Below, piece by piece: positions 46,888 through 56,128 of a DNA stretch of 64,000 nt (position 1 is its first letter; the number at the start of each line of letters is the position of its first letter). The notes beneath the pieces are model-generated. The model did no database searches, had not been told where the DNA came from, and saw nothing but the letters and a program-made list of their open reading frames with translations. Origin of the DNA: Sphingomonas ginsenosidimutans (GTDB taxonomy: Bacteria > Pseudomonadota > Alphaproteobacteria > Sphingomonadales > Sphingomonadaceae); NCBI RefSeq assembly GCF_002374835.1, contig NZ_NWVD01000002.1, positions 1 through 64,000 of the forward strand. The letters are read 5' to 3'. The position numbers and the translations under genes are program-made.

Positions 46888-47810
46888 CGGTCGAATATGG
46901 GGGTTCGCCCCGTCCGGCGCACGATCTCCGCGATCCACGCCGGTGTCGCCTCGATCCGGTCGCGCACCGCATCGGGCAGGCGGAAGCGCGCCGGCGCGGA
47001 CACCGGCGTGCGCTCGATCATGCGCAGCGCGGCACGCGCGGCCGCGCCGACGGGATCGTCGCGGATCCGTTCGGGCAGCGACGCGCGCGGGCGCGGGCGC
47101 ACGATCTGCAGGAAGCCGAAGCCGTTCACCGAGGTCCGCTCGAACGGCGGCGACAGCGCGGCGTCGATCGCGGCCGCCACCGCCTGGCGCGCGGCCTTGC
47201 CGGTGACGGTCGGGAAGTCGATGCCGATCGACCCGCCGATGCCGTGGCGGTGGATCGCCAGCGCCGCCGCAGTCGCCGCGCGCACCGCCAGCGCCTCGCC
47301 CGGAAGGTCGCCGTCGACATCGAACAGCGTCATCGCCGGGGTCGGCGACAGCCGCAGCACGCCGCCCGCGAACGCGATCTCGCCCCCCGACGCTTCCTCC
47401 AGCACCTCGGACCAGCCCGCCGCCTCCAGCGCGTCCGCCTCATGCGCGCGCAGGTGCCGCACCGGATGCCCAGTGGCGGCGATCCGCGCCAGCAGGTCGG
47501 GTCCGGCGGCCGGCGCGGCATCGCTGACCTGTGCCCGCGCGCGCTTGGCGCGGCCGGGTTCGGGGATCGCCTCGCGCACCACCTCGACGGTCAGCGCCGC
47601 GCCCAGCGTCACGCCGGGCGGCGCGCGGTCCAGCATCACCTCGCGCCCGTCGTCCAGCGTCGCGACCGTCCGCTCGGTCAGCCGCGCGCGCGCCACCGTG
47701 CCGACGCGCAATGTCGCTGGCAGTTCGATCCGCGCCGCCAGGATGCGCTCCCCGGCGACCAGCGCGGCACGCGCCTCGCCCACGCCGTCCTCATATAGCC
47801 ATTCAGCCAA
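46884..47810 (-). CDS. Short RNase E/G-family protein
   Basis: A 308-residue member of the RNase E/G family, much shorter than RNase G (about 490) or RNase E. A divergent S1-like N-terminal region (RVGTVARARLTERTVATLDD) precedes the DNase I-like catalytic core with MTLFDVDGD and IGGSIGIDFPTV, where the two aspartates match the metal-binding pair of RNase E. The Zn-link CPxCxG motif and the scaffold region are absent. It overlaps maf upstream and yacG downstream, so the three are co-translated. Activity is plausible but unproven. Confidence 0.85.
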   Translation of the reverse strand: MAEWLYEDGVGEARAALVAGERILAARIELPATLRVGTVARARLTERTVATLDDGREVMLDRAPPGVTLGAALTVEVVREAIPEPGRAKRARAQVSDAAPAAGPDLLARIAATGHPVRHLRAHEADALEAAGWSEVLEEASGGEIAFAGGVLRLSPTPAMTLFDVDGDLPGEALAVRAATAAALAIHRHGIGGSIGIDFPTVTGKAARQAVAAAIDAALSPPFERTSVNGFGFLQIVRPRPRASLPERIRDDPVGAAARAALRMIERTPVSAPARFRLPDAVRDRIEATPAWIAEIVRRTGRTPIFDR

Positions 47811-48375
47811 GCGGGACGCCCGCCGCCGCCAGCAACGCGCGCGTTTCGAACAGCGGCAGGCCGATCACCCCCGAATGGCTGCCGTGCAGGAAGCGGACGA
47901 ACGCCTCCGCGCGCCCCTGGATCGCATAGCCGCCCGCCTTGCCCAGCCCCTCGCCGCACGCGATGTACGCGGCGATCTCGGCCTCCGACAGCGGCTTGAA
48001 CGCAACGATCGTATCGGCCAGCCGGATGCGCACCGTACCGTCCGGCGCGATCACGCACACCGCCGACAGCGCATGGTGCCGCCGCCCGGACAGCAGCCGT
48101 AGCAGTGCCCGCTGCACGTCCTCGCTGTCCGCCGGAGGCAGGATGCGCCGGCCCAGCGCGATCGTCGTATCGCCGGCCAGCACCGCCTCCCCCGCCTCGC
48201 GCGGGACCGCGCGCGCCTTCTCCTCGGCCAGCCGCAGCGCATAGGCGCGCGGCAGTTCGCGCGGGCGCGGCGTTTCATCAATGTCGGGGGAATGGATGCG
48301 CGCGGGCACCACGCCGATCCGCGCCAGCAGGTCGCGGCGGCGCGGGGAAGAGGAAGCGAGGACGAGCGTCGTCAT
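47803..48375 (-). CDS. maf: Maf nucleoside triphosphate pyrophosphatase
   Basis: A 190-residue Maf/HAM1-like house-cleaning enzyme that hydrolyses dTTP/UTP or modified nucleotides. Signatures: LVLASSSPRRRDLLARIG at the N-terminus, DTTIALGRRILPP, a central SGRRHHALSAVCVI and late GGYAIQGRAEAFV. Substrate subtype cannot be read safely. It overlaps the RNase E/G gene by 8 bases and lies 56 bases after infA on the same strand. Confidence 0.93.
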   Translation of the reverse strand: MTTLVLASSSPRRRDLLARIGVVPARIHSPDIDETPRPRELPRAYALRLAEEKARAVPREAGEAVLAGDTTIALGRRILPPADSEDVQRALLRLLSGRRHHALSAVCVIAPDGTVRIRLADTIVAFKPLSEAEIAAYIACGEGLGKAGGYAIQGRAEAFVRFLHGSHSGVIGLPLFETRALLAAAGVPLG

Positions 48376-48431
48376 GGGCTACCCGCGGTCATGGCGCTGG
48401 CCGGCATCGGTATCCGCCGGCCCGGCGGGCG

Positions 48432-48677
48432 TCAGGACGGGCCGGGGCCGCCGCGACCGGGCATGAAGCGATAGGTGATCCGCCCCTTGGTCAGGTCATA
48501 GGGGGTCAGTTCGACCAGCACCTCGTCCCCCACCAGCACGCGGATGCGGTTCTTGCGCATCTTGCCGGCGGTATGCCCCAGGATTTCATGGTCGTTTTCG
48601 AGCCGGACACGGAACATCGCATTGGGCAGCAGTTCCACTACCTGCCCGCGCATCTCGAGAAGTTCTTCTTTCGCCAA
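48432..48677 (-). CDS. infA: Translation initiation factor IF-1
   Basis: An 81-residue OB-fold protein: [20 protein letters not shown] and the [20 protein letters not shown] region are near-identical to bacterial IF-1, which binds the ribosomal A site with IF-2 and IF-3. The extra C-terminal GRGGPGPS tail is a small extension. GAAAGAGACACC precedes the ATG. It heads the run infA-maf-RNase E/G-yacG-tRNA-Phe. Confidence 0.97.
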   Translation of the reverse strand: MAKEELLEMRGQVVELLPNAMFRVRLENDHEILGHTAGKMRKNRIRVLVGDEVLVELTPYDLTKGRITYRFMPGRGGPGPS

Positions 48678-48830
48678 ACGGTGTCTCTTTCGCGTTCAAT
48701 GCGCGGCGCCATAGCCCAGACGGCGACAAAAGGGAAGGCGAGCGCACACCGCATGATGCGGGCGTGGCCGTCGCTTCCCGCGCTTCGCCGTCAAAGGTGG
48801 CGAGCGCGCGCCGGGCGCGCAAGGGGCCGT

Positions 48831-50444
48831 TCAGAACAGCGAAGTCTGGCGCCCGGTATCCTCCCGCGCGGCGCGGCGAAACGCGGCCGTCGGATCGACC
48901 AGCGGCAGGTCAGGACGCTTGCCGCGAAACAGCTCGGCCAGCGTGATGATCTGCAGCCGTGGATAGGTCTTGCCGGTCGCCGCCGCGGCGAACCGCCCGA
49001 CCGCGGCAGCCTCCTTTTCCATCACGGTGGTAGGCGTTGCCTTGCACAGGAAGATGCCCGCCGGCGCCTTCTCTCGCTCCATCGCGGAATGCAGGTCGCG
49101 GATCATCCCGACCCCGACATGGTCCCCGCCCTTGACCGAGACGATCGCCCTTTCGGTACGCTTTCCATCGGGCTTGAAATAGATGATGCCGTCGACCCCG
49201 CCGTCGGCGCCCTTCTTCTTGCCGCCATAGGGCATCGCATCGACCATCGACACCGCCCACCACTGGAACTGATATTTGTCGCGCCGCGCCAGATCCATGG
49301 CCGACTCCAGATCCTTGGGCGTACCCTCGACGGTAAAGGCGACACCCGGAAACGCCGCCTGCATCCGCTTCTCGATCAGCGAGATCGCCAGATGCGTGAC
49401 GTCGATCCCGATCCACTGCCGCCCCAGCTTCTGCGCCGCATGCACCGCCGTCCCGCACCCGCAGAACGGATCGAGCACCACGTCGCCCTCGTTCGACGAC
49501 GCAGCGATGATCCGTTCGAGGAGCGCGACGGGTTTCTGGGTGGGGTAGCCGAGCCGCTCCTGCGCTTGGGAATTCAGCGCCGGAATGTCTGTCCACAATG
49601 CCTGGACGGCCGTGCCCTTCGCCTCGTCCAGATACCGTTTCAGGCGGATGCCGCCGCCGCCGCGGGTGAAATGTAGCCGCCCCTCCGCATCCAGGCGCTC
49701 CATCGTTTCCCGCGGCATGCGCCACAGCGAAGTGACGCCCTTGTACTCATAGGTATAGCCGCCACCCGACAGGCCTTTGGCCGTCAGATTGTCGTCCATC
49801 CAGCGACGGCCATCGGCATCCCGCTGCCGAAAGCGTGCCTCGTACTCGGGTTCATAGGCAAGCGTCTGCGGATGCCATGCGTAGTCCGGGGATCGGGTGT
49901 AGAACAGCAGCGTGTCGAGGTTCCGTCCCCACCGCCCCGCATCGTTATGGGCAGTGGTGCGCTTCCATATAATCTCGTTGCGATAGCGATCCGCGCCGAA
50001 CACCGCGTCCAGCAACAGCTTCAGGTAATGGCTCGCGGTGGAATCGCAGTGCAGGTACAGGCTGCCCGTCGGCCGCAACACACGGTGCAGTTCGATCATC
50101 CGCACCGCCATCATCGCCAGATAGGCCATCATGTCGTTGTCGCCCAGGAACCGGCGCATCGCGTTCAGCAGATCGAACGCGCGGGTATGGCCGCTGCGCG
50201 CCACCTGGTCGAAGGCATCCTCGGCGCGGTCGTTCCAATGCCAGGTATCGACGAACGCCTCGATCTGTGCGTCTGCCGTGGCGCCGGTCGGCGACTTGAA
50301 CAGAATGTTGTAACTGGCATTCGAATTGAACGGCGGGTCGAGATAGACGAGGTCGACACTGCCATCCGCGATCTCGCGCCGCAGTACGTCGAGGTTATCG
50401 CCGTAATACAGGTGATTGGCGGGGCGGTTCGCGGTCCTGCTCAT
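48831..50444 (-). CDS. DNA N6-adenine/N4-cytosine methyltransferase fused to a PD-(D/E)XK nuclease-like domain
   Basis: A 537-residue protein. Residues 1-370 form a beta-class DNA methyltransferase: catalytic DPPF at 36-39 (in VYLDPPFNSN), TQKPV near 302, and the SAM-binding DPFCGCGT at 325-332. After residue 380 comes a domain with GADGGVDGIIYF (Asp near 414-419) and AIVSVKGG (Lys at 438), the spacing expected of an Mrr-like PD-(D/E)XK nuclease. This may be a one-polypeptide restriction-modification enzyme. The ATG at 50444 is chosen over a TTG at 50468. No separate restriction or specificity gene is adjacent. A large hairpin lies upstream. Confidence 0.88.
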   Translation of the reverse strand: MSRTANRPANHLYYGDNLDVLRREIADGSVDLVYLDPPFNSNASYNILFKSPTGATADAQIEAFVDTWHWNDRAEDAFDQVARSGHTRAFDLLNAMRRFLGDNDMMAYLAMMAVRMIELHRVLRPTGSLYLHCDSTASHYLKLLLDAVFGADRYRNEIIWKRTTAHNDAGRWGRNLDTLLFYTRSPDYAWHPQTLAYEPEYEARFRQRDADGRRWMDDNLTAKGLSGGGYTYEYKGVTSLWRMPRETMERLDAEGRLHFTRGGGGIRLKRYLDEAKGTAVQALWTDIPALNSQAQERLGYPTQKPVALLERIIAASSNEGDVVLDPFCGCGTAVHAAQKLGRQWIGIDVTHLAISLIEKRMQAAFPGVAFTVEGTPKDLESAMDLARRDKYQFQWWAVSMVDAMPYGGKKKGADGGVDGIIYFKPDGKRTERAIVSVKGGDHVGVGMIRDLHSAMEREKAPAGIFLCKATPTTVMEKEAAAVGRFAAAATGKTYPRLQIITLAELFRGKRPDLPLVDPTAAFRRAAREDTGRQTSLF

Positions 50445-50492
50445 GACCGCGATTGGAGCGTGACGCAATTATCCTGTCGCGCGCTTGTGCTT

Positions 50493-50530
50493 CCGTTTCG
50501 GCGGCAATGACTGCCTTGCCGCCGAAACGG
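50493..50530. terminator. Long hairpin between hppA and the methyltransferase gene
   Basis: CCGTTTCGGCGGCAA (50493-50507) and TTGCCGCCGAAACGG (50516-50530) form a perfect 15-bp stem with an 8-base loop. Both flanking genes are on the minus strand, so it can end the hppA transcript or attenuate read-through into the methyltransferase gene. No T tract follows. Confidence 0.6.
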
Positions 50531-50557
50531 ATCGACTAACCGGCGTTACCCCGCCCC

Positions 50558-52696
50558 CTACCCCCCGTTCGCCGCCAGCGCCGCCAGCAGCAGCAGCGCG
50601 ACGATGTTGGTGATCTTGATCATCGGGTTCACCGCCGGGCCGGCGGTGTCCTTGTACGGGTCGCCCACCGTGTCGCCGGTCACCGCGGCCTTGTGCGCTT
50701 CCGATCCCTTGCCGCCGTGGTTGCCGTCCTCGATATATTTCTTGGCATTGTCCCAAGCGCCGCCGCCGCTGGTCATCGACAGCGCGACGAACAGCCCCGA
50801 CACGATCACCCCCAGCAGCATCGCGCCCAGCGCGGCGAAGCCCGCCGCCTGCCCGTCGACCGCGCGGACGATGAAATACAGCGCGATCGGTGACAGCACC
50901 GGCAGCAGCGAGGGCACGATCATCTCGCGGATCGCCGCGCGGGTGACCAGGTCGACGGTCCGCGCGTAATCCGGGCGGCTGGTCCCGGCCATGATGCCGG
51001 GATTGTCGCGGAACTGCCCGCGCACCTCCTCCACCACCGCGCCCGCCGCGCGGCCCACCGCGGTCATTCCGAACGCGCCGAACAGGTACGGCAGCAGCGC
51101 GCCGAGCAGCAGCCCGACGATCACATACGGGTTGCTCAGCGAGAAATCGACCGTCAGGTCCGGGAAATAGGTCTCCAGGTCCGTGGTATAGGCGCCGAAC
51201 AGCACCAGCGCCGCCAGCCCCGCGGACCCGATCGCATAGCCCTTGGTCACCGCCTTGGTGGTGTTGCCCACCGCGTCCAGCGCGTCGGTCTTGTGCCGCA
51301 CCTCGTCGTCCAGCCCGGCCATTTCGGCGATGCCGCCGGCATTGTCGGTCACCGGGCCGTAGGCGTCGAGCGCGACGACCATCCCCGCCAGCGCCAGCAT
51401 TGACGTCGCGGAGAAAGCGATGCCGATGATCCCCGCCAGCTTGTACGCGGCCACCACCGCCACGACGATCACCAGCGTCGGCAGCGCGGTCGCCTCCAGG
51501 CTGATCGCCAGCCCCTGGATCACGTTCGTGCCGTGCCCGGTCTCGCTCGCCTTGGCGATCGACTTGACCGGGCGATAGGCGGTGCCGGTGTAATATTCGG
51601 TGATCCACACGATCAGCCCGGTCACCGCCAGCCCGATCAGCATGCACCAGAACAGGTCCAGCCCGGTGAACCCCGCGGTCGCGGTGGCGGTATCGGCGCC
51701 TTCGTCCAGGAAACCGGCGCCGCCGATCACCTTGTGCATGTCGCCCAGCGTGTATTGCGTGGCGAACCAGATCGCGGGCACGGACAGGATCGCGGAGGTC
51801 CAGAACCCCTTGTACAGCGCGCCCATGATCGATCCGCTGGCGCCCAGCCGCACCATGTACGTGCCGATGATCGAGGTGATGATGCACACGCCGCCGACGA
51901 TCAGCGGCAGGCTCATCAGCCGCATCAGTTCGGCCGCATCCGCCTGGATCAGCAGCGCGATCGACACCATCGTCACGCCCAGCGTCACGACATAGGTTTC
52001 GAACAGGTCGGCGGCCATGCCCGCGCAGTCGCCGACATTGTCGCCGACATTGTCGGCGATGACCGCGGGATTGCGCGGATCGTCCTCGGGTATGCCGGCC
52101 TCCACCTTGCCGACCAGGTCGGCGCCGACGTCGGCGGCCTTGGTGAAGATGCCCCCGCCCAACCGCGCGAAGATCGAGATCAGCGACGCCCCGAACGCCA
52201 GCGCGGTCAGCGCCTCGACGATCTCGCGGTCGTTGGGCAACCGCCCGGCCGGGCCGGTCAGGTACCAGAAGAACCCCGCGATCGCGAGCAGGCCCAGCCC
52301 GGCGACCAGCATCCCGGTCACCGCGCCGGACCGGAACGCCATGGTCAGCCCGCCCTGCAACGATCCGCGCGCCGCCTCCGCGGTGCGCACGTTCGCGCGC
52401 ACGGAGATGTTCATGCCGACGAACCCGGCCACCCCCGACAGGATCGCGCCGATCGCGAACCCGACCGTCGACAGCGTCCCCAGCGTCACCCACAGCACCA
52501 CCGCGACGATGACGCCGACGATCGCGATCGTGGTATATTGCCGACGCAGATACGCGCGCGCACCCTCCTGGATGGCGCTGGCGATATCCTGCATCCGTTC
52601 ATTGCCCGGCGATGCGGCGAGCACCTGTCGGCTGGTGGCGAAGCCATAGAGTACGGCGATCAGGCCGCAGACGATGGCAAGGTAGACGGTCGTCAT
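50558..52696 (-). CDS. hppA: Membrane-bound H+-translocating pyrophosphatase HppA
   Basis: A 712-residue inner-membrane proton pump driven by pyrophosphate hydrolysis, with about 16 membrane segments. Signatures are the [20 protein letters not shown] substrate site, [13 protein letters not shown], and a late [13 protein letters not shown]. The motif [10 protein letters not shown] has Lys where the K+-dependent class has Ala, which marks it as K+-independent. It links PPi recycling to proton-motive force. About 80 bases separate it from thiL upstream. Confidence 0.97.
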   Translation of the reverse strand: MTTVYLAIVCGLIAVLYGFATSRQVLAASPGNERMQDIASAIQEGARAYLRRQYTTIAIVGVIVAVVLWVTLGTLSTVGFAIGAILSGVAGFVGMNISVRANVRTAEAARGSLQGGLTMAFRSGAVTGMLVAGLGLLAIAGFFWYLTGPAGRLPNDREIVEALTALAFGASLISIFARLGGGIFTKAADVGADLVGKVEAGIPEDDPRNPAVIADNVGDNVGDCAGMAADLFETYVVTLGVTMVSIALLIQADAAELMRLMSLPLIVGGVCIITSIIGTYMVRLGASGSIMGALYKGFWTSAILSVPAIWFATQYTLGDMHKVIGGAGFLDEGADTATATAGFTGLDLFWCMLIGLAVTGLIVWITEYYTGTAYRPVKSIAKASETGHGTNVIQGLAISLEATALPTLVIVVAVVAAYKLAGIIGIAFSATSMLALAGMVVALDAYGPVTDNAGGIAEMAGLDDEVRHKTDALDAVGNTTKAVTKGYAIGSAGLAALVLFGAYTTDLETYFPDLTVDFSLSNPYVIVGLLLGALLPYLFGAFGMTAVGRAAGAVVEEVRGQFRDNPGIMAGTSRPDYARTVDLVTRAAIREMIVPSLLPVLSPIALYFIVRAVDGQAAGFAALGAMLLGVIVSGLFVALSMTSGGGAWDNAKKYIEDGNHGGKGSEAHKAAVTGDTVGDPYKDTAGPAVNPMIKITNIVALLLLAALAANGG

Positions 52697-52777
52697 GCCT
52701 TACATCCCTCCTGTTGGCGCGGACCCGGTCTGTCGCCGGCGCCTCGCGCGAGGGGTGGAGGCTATCATGCCAGGGGG

Positions 52778-53656
52778 TCAGCGCAACCCATGCTGGAACC
52801 CGAGTTGAGCGGGCAGCGCCACCGCCGCCCCGTCGCGGGTCAGCGTCAGCCCCGCACCCGCCGCGAAACCACCGACCCGCGTTGCCGGCACGGGCGGCAC
52901 GAACCCCGGCGGCGCGGCGAACAGCAGTTCGTAATCGTCCCCCGCGGTCGTTGCCGCCAGCGCGTCGGCGACGCCGGCGGGCAGCGGCAGCGCGTCCAGC
53001 GCGATCGCAACCGCCACGCCGCTCGCCGCCGCCATCCGCGCGGCATCGATCAGCAACCCGTCGGACACGTCCATCATCGCATGGACCAGCGGCGCCAGCG
53101 CGCGCCCCTCCGCCAGCCGCGGCACCGGGCGGCGGTATCGCGCCAGCAATGCCGCATCGCCCGCCCCCGCGCACGCGATCGCCAGCCCGGCACCTGCGCC
53201 GCCGATCGTCCCCGTCACCCATAATCCGTCACCGGCCCGCGCGCCCGACCGCGCCGGCGCCGCGGCGTCGCGCCCGAACGCGGTCACCGTCAGCACGCGC
53301 GGCGCGCCCGCCGGCAGCGACACGGTGTCCCCCCCGATCAGCGCCACGTCATACGCGCGCAGCACCGTCGCCAGCCCGTCGAGGAACGCCGCATCCCAGT
53401 CCGCATCGCGCAGCGGATAGTTGAGCATCACCCCCTCCACCGCCGCGCCCTTCGCCGCCAGGTCGGACAGGTTGGTCGCCACCAGCTTCCACGCGACATC
53501 CGCCGCCGGATCGCCGGGCAGGAAATGCACCCCCTCCACCAACGTATCGCTGGTCACGACCAACCCGCCCAGCACCGCCACATCGTCCACCAGCCCGCGC
53601 GCGCCGGGATGCAGCGGCAGCGTGCGCAGCCGCGCGATGAAATCGGCCTCATTCAT
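52778..53656 (-). CDS. thiL: Thiamine-monophosphate kinase ThiL
   Basis: A 292-residue enzyme that makes thiamine diphosphate from the monophosphate with ATP. Signatures: DVAVLGGLVVTSDTLVEGVH with metal-binding aspartates, WKLVATNLSDLAAKGA, LIGGDTVSLPAG and MDVSDGLLIDAARMA. The length is slightly below the usual 320. The start MNEADFIARL is well defined. It stands alone here, without other thiamine genes. Confidence 0.94.
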   Translation of the reverse strand: MNEADFIARLRTLPLHPGARGLVDDVAVLGGLVVTSDTLVEGVHFLPGDPAADVAWKLVATNLSDLAAKGAAVEGVMLNYPLRDADWDAAFLDGLATVLRAYDVALIGGDTVSLPAGAPRVLTVTAFGRDAAAPARSGARAGDGLWVTGTIGGAGAGLAIACAGAGDAALLARYRRPVPRLAEGRALAPLVHAMMDVSDGLLIDAARMAAASGVAVAIALDALPLPAGVADALAATTAGDDYELLFAAPPGFVPPVPATRVGGFAAGAGLTLTRDGAAVALPAQLGFQHGLR

Positions 53657-53713
53657 TCGGGGAGTGTAGGGCTGCGCCGCGCCGGGCGGAAGCGAATGAT
53701 GGACGCGCTCACA

Positions 53714-54247
53714 TCAGAGAAAGCGTCGGAGCTCCGCCAGCACACGGTCCAAATCGACGGAAATTCGCGTATCTACTTCGACGATCGGACCTATCCCCAT
53801 CGGACGGTCATATTCGTCGAGCATTTCCGGGGGCATTTCTTTTAAGGGGTGGGCGGCATGGTGCTCGCTCGTGGCTGCGCGTTCACGAAACCGCTTGGCT
53901 GTTTCCGCACGACCGCAATCACAATGAACTTCAACAATCGACGCCCCGAGGTTGGTCAGCTTGGTCCGCTCATAGTCGCTATGCGGTCGAAAATTGGCTT
54001 CCAGTACCGCCTGCGGCGCATGGCTTGCCAAGGACCATATCAATTCCATCGACGCGCCGCCGATCAGGCGAGAGGCTGCGAGATCGCCTCCGCCGTCGCC
54101 AAACACGTCGGTCAGCGTCTCCTTGATAAAGTCCTTCGAGAACAACGGATACCCAAGCCGTTGCGCCAACGGCACCGCGAGCGTCGTCTTACCCGCACCC
54201 GGCGCGCCTGACACGATCACTATCTGGCGCGGAACGTTTGACACCAA
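53714..54247 (-). CDS. P-loop AAA_33-type kinase-like protein
   Basis: A 177-residue cytoplasmic protein with a Walker A motif VSGAPGAGKTTLAVPLAQ at residues 13-30 and a downstream arginine-rich lid (CGRAETAKRFRERAATSEHH). It resembles small zeta-toxin/chloramphenicol-phosphotransferase-like or gluconate-kinase-like P-loop kinases. The substrate is unknown. Codon use is less GC-rich than that of the neighbours, hinting at horizontal transfer. The gene stands apart, with an AT-richer flank of about 190 bases. Confidence 0.75.
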   Translation of the reverse strand: MVSNVPRQIVIVSGAPGAGKTTLAVPLAQRLGYPLFSKDFIKETLTDVFGDGGGDLAASRLIGGASMELIWSLASHAPQAVLEANFRPHSDYERTKLTNLGASIVEVHCDCGRAETAKRFRERAATSEHHAAHPLKEMPPEMLDEYDRPMGIGPIVEVDTRISVDLDRVLAELRRFL

Positions 54248-54434
54248 GGGGGCATATCAAAGGTCGGGAACGACCGCCATCGGGCGTGATCCGACGTGAT
54301 AGCCGTCCCATTGGGGAACGGGACCGGGAATGCCGACGGCTGAACGGACGACGCCCCCCTCACCCGCGCGGTGCTATGGCGCGGCGTCGTATCCGCGGTT
54401 AAGCAGCGCCCGTTTCTTCCATCCGCGAGCCGCC

Positions 54435-55130
54435 ATGCCGATCGACCTCATCTGCCTCGATGCCGACGACACGCTGTGGCACAACATGCGCTTCTTCGCC
54501 GCGGCGGAGCAGGCGTTCGCCGATCTGGTCGCGCCTTATGCCGACGACGCGGCGGCGCGTGCGCGGATGGAGGCGGTGGAGATCCGCAACCTCAAGCGCT
54601 ACGGCTATGGTGCGAAGAGCTTCACGCTGTCGATGATCGAAACCGCGCTGGAACTGGCCGGTGACGCGCTGCCCGCGGCCCATGTCGCGCGCATCCTCGA
54701 TATCGGGCGTACGCTGCTCGATCACCCGGTCGAACTGCTCGACGGCATCGGCGACACGGTCGAGGCGCTGGCCGCCCGCGCGAAGCTGGTGCTGGTGACC
54801 AAGGGCGACCTGCTGCATCAGGAGGTGAAGCTCGCCGCCTCGGGCCTGGGCCAGCTGTTCACCGGGGTGGAGATCGTCAGCGACAAGCGCGCCGACACGT
54901 TCGTGCGCGTCTTCCACCGCTACGGCTGCGCGCCCGATCGCGCAGTGATGGCGGGCGATTCGATGCGTTCGGACATTCTGCCCGCGCTGGAGGCAGGGGC
55001 ATGGGGGGCGTTCATCCCGCAACCGCTGGCGTGGAGTCACGAGGTCGCCGCCACCCCCGCCGACCACCCGCGCTTCCGCCAGCTCGCGCGGCTCGCCGAC
55101 CTGCCCGGCTGGATCGACACACTGCCCTGA
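54435..55130 (+). CDS. HAD-superfamily hydrolase
   Basis: A 231-residue HAD phosphatase: motif I is CLDADDTLWHN (nucleophile Asp9 and Asp11), motif II in VLVTKGD, a lysine in SDKRADTF and motif IV in MAGDSMRSDI. A helical cap domain lies between motifs I and II, as in subfamily IA (PGP/YjjG-like). The substrate is not predictable. The ATG at 54435 lies directly before the motif I strand; upstream in-frame sequence looks non-coding. Confidence 0.9.
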   Translation: MPIDLICLDADDTLWHNMRFFAAAEQAFADLVAPYADDAAARARMEAVEIRNLKRYGYGAKSFTLSMIETALELAGDALPAAHVARILDIGRTLLDHPVELLDGIGDTVEALAARAKLVLVTKGDLLHQEVKLAASGLGQLFTGVEIVSDKRADTFVRVFHRYGCAPDRAVMAGDSMRSDILPALEAGAWGAFIPQPLAWSHEVAATPADHPRFRQLARLADLPGWIDTLP

Positions 55131-55248
55131 CCGGCCGCGCGAGGGCCGACAAAAAACGTCTGAAATCAATTACAAACGATCGACATCGCGCCCGCGCAAC
55201 CCATCCTCAATCTTTCGCCGCGACAAGGCGCCGGGAAAGAGGAAGCTG

Positions 55249-55623
55249 ATGTACAAGATCGTCGTCGACCGCACCCACACGCTGATCCGTCTCGACGTTA
55301 CCGGCATGCTGACCGCCGCGGTCGCCGATCAACTGGCCGGCGACATGATCGCGCGGGTGATGGAAGCGCAGCTGGAAAGCTATGTCCTCATCATCGACAT
55401 TTCCCGCTGCCCGGTCCAGTCGCAGGACATCATCGGCCTGATCGGCGGGCATCTGACGAAGATGAAGCGCGCGCGCGGCGTGGCGATCGTCACCGGCAGC
55501 ACGCTGGTGCGCGTCCAGCTGCGGCGCATCTTCGACCAGCCCTTCACCCGCTTCGTCGCCACCCATGCCGAGGCGCTCGACTGGCTGCTGGCGGCGAAGG
55601 AACCCGCGGCGCTTTGCGCGTGA
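55249..55623 (+). CDS. Small SpoIIAA/STAS-like protein, copy C
   Basis: A 124-residue protein with the same order of elements as the tandem pair at 26759 and 27255: IVVDRTHTLIRLDVTGML, a helix, LIIDISRCPVQSQDI, VAIVTGSTLVRVQLRRIF and the final ALDWLLA. Identity to copies A and B is low but the fold pattern and the RVQLRR/RMQARR match are clear. AAGAGGAAGCTG lies before the ATG. Its upstream interval is AT-richer than the genome average and may hold a promoter. Function unknown. Confidence 0.7.
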   Translation: MYKIVVDRTHTLIRLDVTGMLTAAVADQLAGDMIARVMEAQLESYVLIIDISRCPVQSQDIIGLIGGHLTKMKRARGVAIVTGSTLVRVQLRRIFDQPFTRFVATHAEALDWLLAAKEPAALCA

Positions 55624-55718
55624 CGGGGGACGTGCGCCAGCCAATAAGAATACGCCGGGCCGCAACCACGCACCTTATGAAACCGACGGGTTTCGCCCAA
55701 AAACAGACATTAGTCGCG

Positions 55719-55985
55719 TCAGTTGCGGTTGTACGAACGGATTGTCTTAAATCCGACCCGAACCGCTAAGATGGTCGCGTAGGCCGCGATGGAACACAAG
55801 ACGATGATTTCGATCCAAAATCTCACTGGCGAGCCATCGATTGTCGACCCATGAGACCCTCTGCCGGATCGAAGGGCGGACACAATCCAAGAGACACTAC
55901 TGATTAAGACGGTCAGCGTGACCATGTTCATAGTCAAGCGCGGATGACGTGCGAAAAAGCCATTTTTTGCGTCACGCTGGTCCAT
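55719..55985 (-). CDS. Small two-segment membrane protein (uncertain)
   Basis: A possible 88-residue protein with two hydrophobic segments (LTMNMVTLTVLISSVSWIVS and FWIEIIVLCSIAAYATILAV) and a basic C-terminus. It occupies an interval of about 500 bases (55624-56128) with clearly lower GC than the rest of the window. I do not recognise a family and no strong ribosome site is seen. It may be real but young or transferred; otherwise the interval is gene-free. Confidence 0.45.
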   Translation of the reverse strand: MDQRDAKNGFFARHPRLTMNMVTLTVLISSVSWIVSALRSGRGSHGSTIDGSPVRFWIEIIVLCSIAAYATILAVRVGFKTIRSYNRN

Positions 55986-56128
55986 CTTCGGTGTACTAGC
56001 GGTCGCAAGTTAACAACCGGCTATGACGGGCCGCATAACTGCCACGACGCGCTGCTACCCCCCTATCAGCGCGACCCTTCGGCAAATTCGCGAACGACCG
56101 CTTTCCACCCAAAACCTGACCCCACCGC

